A DNA stretch of 39,787 nucleotides, taken from NCBI GenBank assembly GCA_031278975.1, contig JAITJL010000012.1, positions 1 through 39,787 of the forward strand, given 5' to 3'. The notes below the pieces were generated by a model that saw only the letters and a list, made by a program, of their open reading frames with translations, was not told the origin of the DNA and searched no databases. Within the stretch, counting starts at the first letter, position 1; every line of letters starts with the position of its first letter. Below, piece after piece: positions 34,766 through 39,787 of this stretch. The translations under genes and the position numbers were made by a program. This DNA comes from Puniceicoccales bacterium. Its GTDB lineage: Bacteria; Verrucomicrobiota; Verrucomicrobiia; Opitutales; UBA9783.

Positions 34766-35485
34766 ATGAAAATAAGTCGATGGGTTTTTAGTCTAATATG
34801 GGTGGGATTAACGGGATGTCAAAATGCCAAGCAAATCGTTGCAGAAACGGAAGAACCTCTCTTTCAGCAAGGTCAGCAATTTTTAAACGAAAATCGCCCC
34901 GAAGAAGCCTTCAAGGTGTTTCAGAACCTTCTTGAGAGAAGAAATGGAGAGGGTCCAAACACCCACTTTGAATTAGGTCAACTCTGTTTGAGTGTAAGAC
35001 GTGATCCCATTTTCGCCATCTACCATTTCCGGCAACATCTTGTACAGGATCCGGAGAGCAAAGTAGCTCATATGGTTTTACAAATGATCGAAACCGCAAA
35101 GAAAGAATTTGCCCGTACTTTACCATTAAGCGATCATTACAACGAATCACCAGAATATTTAAATTTAATAGAAGTGCTCAAACAGGTACGCGCCGAAAAT
35201 AATCAACTCAAAAGCAAATTGGCACAGTTAAAAAATAGAGTTACAAAGGCCGAAATTCCAACGGCGCACACGATGGTCGTTCAAACAAATGAGGAAATAC
35301 ACAATAGTCACATCGAACGGACTTACGTTGTTCAAAGTGAAGATACGTTGTCAAAAATTAGCCTAAAAATGTATGGAAGTGCCGTAAAATGGAAAGTCAT
35401 TTTTGATGCAAATCAAGATGTCTTATCTTCCCCTAATGGCTTGAAAATTGGCATGAAATTACGTATTCCAGCACTTAAACAATGA
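34766..35485 (+). CDS. LysM lipoprotein with TPR-like and coiled-coil regions
   Basis: The 239-aa protein begins MKISRWVFSLIWVGLTGC, a lipoprotein signal peptide with lipobox LTGC (Cys 18). Residues 30-110 look like TPR repeats (FQQGQQFLNENRPEEAFKVFQNLL), and residues 125-160 are a coiled coil (RAENNQLKSKLAQLKNRVTKAE). A C-terminal LysM domain (about 185-235, YVVQSEDTLSKISLKMYGSAVKWKVIFDANQDVL) binds peptidoglycan. It is probably anchored in the outer membrane and attached to the wall. The stop overlaps the ruvC start (ATGA), so the two are cotranslated. Confidence 0.9.
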   Translation: MKISRWVFSLIWVGLTGCQNAKQIVAETEEPLFQQGQQFLNENRPEEAFKVFQNLLERRNGEGPNTHFELGQLCLSVRRDPIFAIYHFRQHLVQDPESKVAHMVLQMIETAKKEFARTLPLSDHYNESPEYLNLIEVLKQVRAENNQLKSKLAQLKNRVTKAEIPTAHTMVVQTNEEIHNSHIERTYVVQSEDTLSKISLKMYGSAVKWKVIFDANQDVLSSPNGLKIGMKLRIPALKQ

Positions 35486-36069
35486 GTACTCGGCGGCGTA
35501 ATTTGTGGACAAGTAAAATTTTAGGACTCTCTCAAAAAGTCTCTCGTCAAGGGAGCGTACGTGCGGGTTTTTACGATTTTCAAGGTTTTATTTTAGGTAT
35601 CGATCCAAGTTTGAGAAGTACTGGCTTTGCTGTTATAGAAATTTGTGATCATCAGAAAATCAATTTACACGCGTCTTCAACCTTAAAATTAAGTCCTCAA
35701 CTTGACTTTGTGGCTTGTTTAGGAGAATTATTTAAAACAACACAACACCTACTGCAATCTTATCCTGTACTTACCGTTTCGATGGAACAAACAATTTACG
35801 TTCAGAATTCCAAAATAGCTCAGATTTTGGGTTCCTGTCGAGGCGCTTGTTTGGCAGCTGTTGCTTTATCCAACATCGAAACAAAAGAATATACACCGCG
35901 AAGAATTAAAAAATCCATTACGGGTATGGGACAAGCAACGAAAGAGCAAGTAGCCAAAATGGTTTACCAACTGTTGCAATTACCGCGCATTTTACCTCCG
36001 GATGAGTCGGATGCAACAGCCGCTGCCCTCTGTCACTTTTTTTCATTAAAAAGCTTGCTGCCCTCTTAA
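35482..36069 (+). CDS. ruvC: Crossover junction endodeoxyribonuclease RuvC
   Basis: The 195-aa Holliday junction resolvase has the RNase H-fold catalytic residues: Asp in ILGIDPSLRSTGFAVIE (about residue 40), Glu in VSMEQTIYVQN (about 96), and the paired acids in PPDESDATAAALCHFF (about 170-180). It has about 30 extra N-terminal residues before the domain compared with E. coli RuvC. If these are real, they are basic and Ser-rich (RRRNLWTSKILGLSQKVSRQ); an internal start is possible. It resolves recombination intermediates with RuvAB. Confidence 0.95.
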   Translation: MSTRRRNLWTSKILGLSQKVSRQGSVRAGFYDFQGFILGIDPSLRSTGFAVIEICDHQKINLHASSTLKLSPQLDFVACLGELFKTTQHLLQSYPVLTVSMEQTIYVQNSKIAQILGSCRGACLAAVALSNIETKEYTPRRIKKSITGMGQATKEQVAKMVYQLLQLPRILPPDESDATAAALCHFFSLKSLLPS

Positions 36070-36098
36070 TTTAATTTTCCTATATACCGTGTTTCGCG

Positions 36099-36175
36099 CG
36101 GGATGTAGCTCAGCCTGGTAGAGCGTTACGTTCGGGACGTAAATGTCGCTGGTTCGAATCCAGTCATCCCGACCA
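36099..36175 (+). tRNA. tRNA-Pro (anticodon CGG)
   Basis: A full cloverleaf: acceptor CGGGATG (36099-36105) pairs with CATCCCG (36165-36171); D-arm GCTC...GAGC; anticodon stem TTACG/CGTAA around loop TTCGGGA with CGG at 36133-36135; T-arm GCTGG/CCAGT (four pairs and a mismatch) with TTCGAAT. The CCA end is encoded. It reads codon CCG. Confidence 0.97.
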
Positions 36176-36412
36176 GAGTTAATTTTCGCGTTGAGAAAAG
36201 AACTCCAAATTGTGTGCATATACAGCAAAAAGAAAATTTTTATTTGGAGCGCGTAATATTTTTGTGCTGAATCTTGGTGCGTAGATAAACTGAACCTTAT
36301 TGCGGGCTACGGAAATTGTTAGCGGATCGGTGAGTTTTGGCACGAATAACACCAGATTTAGTGTTAGGTTTCTGAGTTTCCACAACCGTTTGACTGACAA
36401 TGAGAACTTACT
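36176..36412. other. Gap between tRNA-Pro and tsf
   Basis: 237 nt with no supported gene. A 73-codon minus-strand frame with a TTG start (36179-36400) follows tsf by 12 nt but has no recognisable family. No terminator-like hairpin with a T-run is seen. Confidence 0.35.
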
Positions 36413-37000
36413 TCATTCCCCGACTTGATAGCGTGCAAATCTTTTAATCTGGATATTTTCTCCAATTTTTGCAATTTTTTCGTTTAAAAGCTCTTGAATG
36501 GTTTGTTCGGAATTCTTGACAAAGGGTTGTTCCAGTAAGCAGTTTTCACCAAACCATTTATTCATTTTGCCTTCAACAATTTTTTGAATGGCCTGAGCGG
36601 GTTTTCCTTCGCATTGAGCCTTTGCAATTTCAACTTCTTTGTCCACAACGGTTTGGGGGACATCTTCGCGTCTCAAGTAGATGGGAGCGGCGGCGGTAAT
36701 GTGCATGCAAATGTCGGATACCATTTGTTTAAATTCTTCATTGCGCGCTACAAAATCGGTTTCACAATTGACTTCAACCAGTACACCTAATTTACCTCCC
36801 AGGTGAATGTAAGATCCAACGATGCCTTCCTGAGCGGTTCGATTTGCTTTTTGAGCTGCGCTCAGCATTCCTTTTTTCTTTAGCCAAACGATTGCTTCTT
36901 CCATAGAACCCTTATTTTCTACCAAAGCTTTTTTGCAATCAATAAACCCTGCTCCCGTCTTTGACCGGAGGGTACCTACCATTTGTGCCGTAATTTCCAT
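36413..37000 (-). CDS. tsf: Elongation factor Ts (short form)
   Basis: The ATG at 37000 starts MEITAQMVGTLRSKTGAGFI, followed by DCKKALVENKGSMEEAIVWL (the UBA-like N-domain). The core motifs are NRTAQEGIVGSYIH and VEVNCETDFVARNEEF. It exchanges GDP for GTP on EF-Tu. At 195 aa it is the short form, like Thermus (about 196), lacking the second core subdomain and coiled coil of the 283-aa E. coli protein. A short EF-Ts also occurs in Verrucomicrobia-type genomes, from memory. It follows rpsB by 4 nt, the usual order. Confidence 0.97.
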   Translation of the reverse strand: MEITAQMVGTLRSKTGAGFIDCKKALVENKGSMEEAIVWLKKKGMLSAAQKANRTAQEGIVGSYIHLGGKLGVLVEVNCETDFVARNEEFKQMVSDICMHITAAAPIYLRREDVPQTVVDKEVEIAKAQCEGKPAQAIQKIVEGKMNKWFGENCLLEQPFVKNSEQTIQELLNEKIAKIGENIQIKRFARYQVGE

Positions 37001-37004
37001 TGTT

Positions 37005-37820
37005 TTATCCTTGCGTAGGTTCATTTTCGTTGGATGTTTCTTTTGGAAAAGCTTTCCCAGTATCTTTTCTGCCCCACGACTTTGTATGGGTGGCTACATC
37101 GACGGGGATATCTTTGCGGCTCATTCTTTCGAGTTTGCGCAATTCAATACCTTGAGCAACCGCCTCTTGCAAGTATTCCAAAATAAGACGTATGGATTTG
37201 GCCGAATCATCGTTAGCCGGAATTGGAAAATCGATAAGTGTTGGATCAGAATTTGTATCCACAATACCTACAACGGGAATTTGTAGGCGCTTTGCTTCTC
37301 GAATGGCAATTGCTTCGTGCCTTGCATCCACGATGACCAAAACATCCGGACGGTGGTTTAAATTACGAATACCTTCGAAACTGCGCTGCATGCGAACCAT
37401 TTCACGACGTATGACGGCACCTTCTTTTTTGGGCAATTTATTAAGTTCTCCCGATTCTTCCATGTACAAGAAACGTTGGTATTTGGCTAAACTCGTTTTG
37501 ATCGTTTCAAAATTAGTTAAGCATCCACCCAACCAACGATTTGCACAGAAGGGCACTTCGACAGACTGAGCAACTTCACGAACGACTTCTTGCGCCTGTT
37601 GTTTAGTTCCAACAAACAAAATATGGGCTCCCCTTTTTACGCACTCCGTTAAAAATTTTGCAGCCGTTTCCAGGCAAGCACGCGTGCGTTCCAAATCAAT
37701 GATCGAAATACCGTGCAAGTGTTTGTATAAATAAGTCCTAAATTTTGGATTCCAGCGCTTCCTTTGGTGTCCAAAATGCACACCCGCTTCAATCATGTTT
37801 GCGTAGTCTAACTCTATCAT
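37005..37820 (-). CDS. rpsB: 30S ribosomal protein S2
   Basis: The 271-aa protein starts MIELDYANMIEAGVHFGHQRKRWNPKF and has S2 blocks HGISIIDLERT, ILFVGTKQQAQEVV, NRWLGGCLTNFETIK and GIVDTNSDPTLIDFPIPANDDS. It has a roughly 25-residue polar C-terminal extension rich in Lys, Thr and Glu beyond the usual end. It is the first gene of rpsB-tsf. Its promoter should be within 37821-38100. Confidence 0.98.
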   Translation of the reverse strand: MIELDYANMIEAGVHFGHQRKRWNPKFRTYLYKHLHGISIIDLERTRACLETAAKFLTECVKRGAHILFVGTKQQAQEVVREVAQSVEVPFCANRWLGGCLTNFETIKTSLAKYQRFLYMEESGELNKLPKKEGAVIRREMVRMQRSFEGIRNLNHRPDVLVIVDARHEAIAIREAKRLQIPVVGIVDTNSDPTLIDFPIPANDDSAKSIRLILEYLQEAVAQGIELRKLERMSRKDIPVDVATHTKSWGRKDTGKAFPKETSNENEPTQG

Positions 37821-38100
37821 GTAATTTGCTCCGTATTCTAGTAAGAACCTTGGATATAAGGGTTGAGGATTAGTAATTTTTTAATGCTGTCTTATAAAAG
37901 AAGCAATTTTTTTTATTTTTGCAAGAAAATCTTCAATGTTTGCTAATTGTACCTACTTCCCCAGTGAGGTTTTAACGAAATTTATCGATAGCATTTTGTA
38001 AAACTCATCTCAACTTTTTTCGCAGTGACCCATAACTCTTCCGAATTGTTTATAAGCTAAGACCTCCGCCACCAAACATAAATCAATTTCTTTTGGATTT
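37821..38100. other. Intergenic region upstream of rpsB
   Basis: 280 nt of AT-rich sequence with no supported gene. It must hold the rpsB-tsf promoter and the end of the secreted-protein transcript. I do not see a convincing hexamer pair. Confidence 0.4.
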
Positions 38101-39787
38101 TTAAGAAGCGGCATGTTTTATGATATCGTCGACGAAGGCGTGGAAATAATAATAATTCGAAATGCCTTTGACAAAGGTAATCCACAGGTGGCCGTTTTTG
38201 GCATCCATGGAGATAATGCGCGTGCATTCCGTGAGATGGCTAAAACTGTTACCGCTACTGTCGACAAATTCTCGCTTTGTTAATAGATGAACATGCTTGT
38301 TGGCATCTAGGGTATAGTGGGCAACGCCTAAAACTAACCCTTTACCGCCACCGGGATAACAGTAAGCGTAGATGATGTATTCGCCACATACAACGAACAT
38401 GTTCGTATTTTTGTAAAGAGTACTGGCAGAAGTTGCATCTCCAACGGTTGCGGAGGTCACAGGGAACACGGCTAAACAATTTTCCGGAGGCAATTTCCAG
38501 GTAGAACCAACGCGTGAAGCCAATCCAAGAACGATATTACCAAGACTCCAAGTAACATAACTCGTACTCCAACGGTTATCTACGGCGGTCAAGTAAGACC
38601 CCTTAGCCATGTGCAACATGAGTAACACTTCGGTTCCATTACTGGTCTTAACCATCCCAATATCGCTGTGATAAACCCGTTGAGCATATGCAGATTCTAT
38701 TATACCCGACCAAGAAGAAAAAGGGAAGTTGGTATGACTCGTGGTGTTCCCTGTAGATGCATTTGCTTCGTAAAGGTAGGCGCAAATATCATTAACCACA
38801 CTCAGATAATATTTATCGTTCCCTTTAAGAATACGCGGTTCAATTGTATACGTCCAATTGAGATTGTATTCGTCACTGTTTGCGCATCGCGTGTCATGAC
38901 TGGAAGTCGAAACTAAGTCGTTGCCCGCATTGTCCAGCGTGAGATAATTCAGTCGTAAACCACTTGCCCCCTGGGTACTTAACCAGTAAACGGAGGTTTT
39001 ACCCGCACCCACATCGTGAATGGCAGAAAACAGATTCTGATTATAATTTGGATTCAACGGCGTAAAAGTATTTATATGCAAGACACTCCCGTAATTGAAT
39101 AACTTGGCACCTACGATATGGCCCCCTGACCTACTTATCTTTGACTTTTGAAGTTTAACCCATCCGATACCTTCACAATCATTGGATGATCCGGTCCAGC
39201 GGGCAGGTGGCGCAAACACAAATGCATAGAGATAATCCGTAGTTCCATTGACCTCTTGGGCGATGCACGGTTGCAAAATATGCCAACCGTATGATTTAAA
39301 TAATGCTTCTTCGCTTGAATTGCTTAAGGAAAGGCGGGTAGTAGCCCCATAACGACCATCACACTTACCAACACCAAAACTATTCCAATCTCCGCTTATT
39401 CCATTTTGGCTATTGGCAGAAAGACGATTGATATACCAAGAAGGACCTCCCCAACCACCGGTATCCATTCGTACGGCATACAAATCACCGGCACTATCCA
39501 CCAAAGTACCCGGATACCATTTTTCAAAGAATTTTTGTTCGCCCAAATCGGCTACCATCCGGGTATACCAAGTCCCACTGGTCACAAAGTAATCACAAAT
39601 TCCCGAAGCGTAGGAAAATGGAGGTGAGTAAGCATACGTATAATGCGCCGCGCTCAAAATGAGACTCAAAACGGCGAAGAACGGCGAAGAACGGCGAAGA
39701 ACGGCGAAGAACGGCGAAGAACGGCGAAGAACGGCGAAGAACGGCGAAGAACGGCGAAGAACGGCGAAGAACGGCGAAGAACGGCGA
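38101..39787 (-). CDS. Secreted protein of unknown function; N-terminus continues into a 10-bp repeat (5' end off window)
   Basis: The conservative product starts at a TTG at 39669 (522 aa), but the frame is open through the repeat to the edge. The residues before the TTG (RRSSPFFAV) join LSLILSAAHYTYA into a good signal peptide with an Arg-Arg n-region and a hydrophobic core, so the true start probably lies in or beyond the repeat. The mature part is rich in Trp, Tyr, Gly and Ser with repeated short strands (WYINRL, YLYAFVFAPPARW, YYLSVVNDICAYLYE, FVVCGEYIIYAYCYPGG). This suggests a beta-propeller or other beta-rich surface protein. No family is recognised. Sec export to the periplasm or surface is likely. 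Confidence 0.75.
   Translation of the reverse strand, partial: RRSSPFFAVLRRSSPFFAVLRRSSPFFAVLRRSSPFFAVLSLILSAAHYTYAYSPPFSYASGICDYFVTSGTWYTRMVADLGEQKFFEKWYPGTLVDSAGDLYAVRMDTGGWGGPSWYINRLSANSQNGISGDWNSFGVGKCDGRYGATTRLSLSNSSEEALFKSYGWHILQPCIAQEVNGTTDYLYAFVFAPPARWTGSSNDCEGIGWVKLQKSKISRSGGHIVGAKLFNYGSVLHINTFTPLNPNYNQNLFSAIHDVGAGKTSVYWLSTQGASGLRLNYLTLDNAGNDLVSTSSHDTRCANSDEYNLNWTYTIEPRILKGNDKYYLSVVNDICAYLYEANASTGNTTSHTNFPFSSWSGIIESAYAQRVYHSDIGMVKTSNGTEVLLMLHMAKGSYLTAVDNRWSTSYVTWSLGNIVLGLASRVGSTWKLPPENCLAVFPVTSATVGDATSASTLYKNTNMFVVCGEYIIYAYCYPGGGKGLVLGVAHYTLDANKHVHLLTKREFVDSSGNSFSHLTECTRIISMDAKNGHLWITFVKGISNYYYFHAFVDDIIKHAAS
39671..39787. repeat. 10-bp tandem repeat, at least 11.7 copies, to window edge
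   Basis: ACGGCGAAGA is repeated perfectly eleven times plus seven bases and runs off the end. On the minus strand all three frames read the same decapeptide cycle SSPFFAVLRR without stops. It joins the signal peptide of the adjacent gene. It could be a biological variable-number tract or an assembly artefact at a contig end. Confidence 0.95.

Noticed and set aside
36179-36400. 73-codon gene downstream of tsf
   Set aside because: It has a TTG start, no recognised motif, and composition typical of non-coding AT-rich sequence. It cannot be supported.
39671-39787. CRISPR-like array at the right edge
   Set aside because: The units are only 10 bp and directly adjacent, with no spacers. It is a simple tandem repeat.

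Overview
The window appears to come from a host-associated Gram-negative bacterium of the PVC superphylum, most likely Verrucomicrobia-like (possibly Opitutae) or a relative of Chlamydiae. Housekeeping genes point that way: a SecA with a large insertion, a short EF-Ts, a C4 zinc-ribbon coiled-coil protein of the chlamydial CT398/CdsZ type, and a Gram-negative-type YidC. Peptidoglycan genes (asd, uppP, an N-acetylmuramoyl-L-alanine amidase, a LysM lipoprotein) show that it keeps a wall. The phylum is inferred; no rRNA is present. Both ends look like assembly limits: a secreted-protein gene is cut at the left edge, and a 10-bp tandem repeat runs into the right edge.

Layout. 1-884 holds a truncated secreted Cys-rich protein. 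1067-2278, 6033-7235 and 7315-8604 encode three MFS transporters. 2279-4422 is a two-gene unit: a small protein and a 592-aa protein paralogous to the product of a second unit further right. 4525-5874 holds the zinc-ribbon protein and infC. 8916-12325 holds secA and ruvX. 12432-16138 is a three-gene type III secretion (T3SS) translocon operon: a 645-aa protein, an LcrH/SycD-class TPR chaperone and a YopB/SctE-class pore translocator. 16312-18754 is nrnA-truB-ribF, with overlapping stops and starts. Leftward from 26344 runs rpmH-rnpA-yidD-yidC-yebC, followed by an RluA-like protein, an amidase and glgB. 26460-28715 encodes a 751-aa Gly/Pro-rich effector-like protein. 29013-30182 is an AAA/DUF4143 ATPase with a perfect 17-bp inverted repeat upstream. 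30453-34435 holds dciA-like, deoA-like, uppP and asd. 34766-37820 holds a LysM lipoprotein, ruvC, tRNA-Pro(CGG), tsf and rpsB. 38101 to the end is a secreted protein whose signal peptide is continuous with the 10-bp repeat.

The most interesting signal is a probable host-interaction system. Two paralogous large proteins (592 and 645 aa) share a near-identical central block and C-terminal tail. One lies where lcrV lies in the Yersinia lcrV-lcrH-yopB-yopD operon, so the family is a candidate for a new needle-tip or translocator class. The same 17-bp element, TTGGC-N8-TGCT, occurs 12-18 nt upstream of the start codons of both units and of the secreted Cys-rich protein. Its GG/GC spacing fits a sigma-54 (-24/-12) promoter, which suggests one regulon for secreted and T3SS proteins. 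The Gly/Pro-rich 751-aa protein and the repeat-linked secreted protein may belong to the same biology, but no sequence evidence links them directly.
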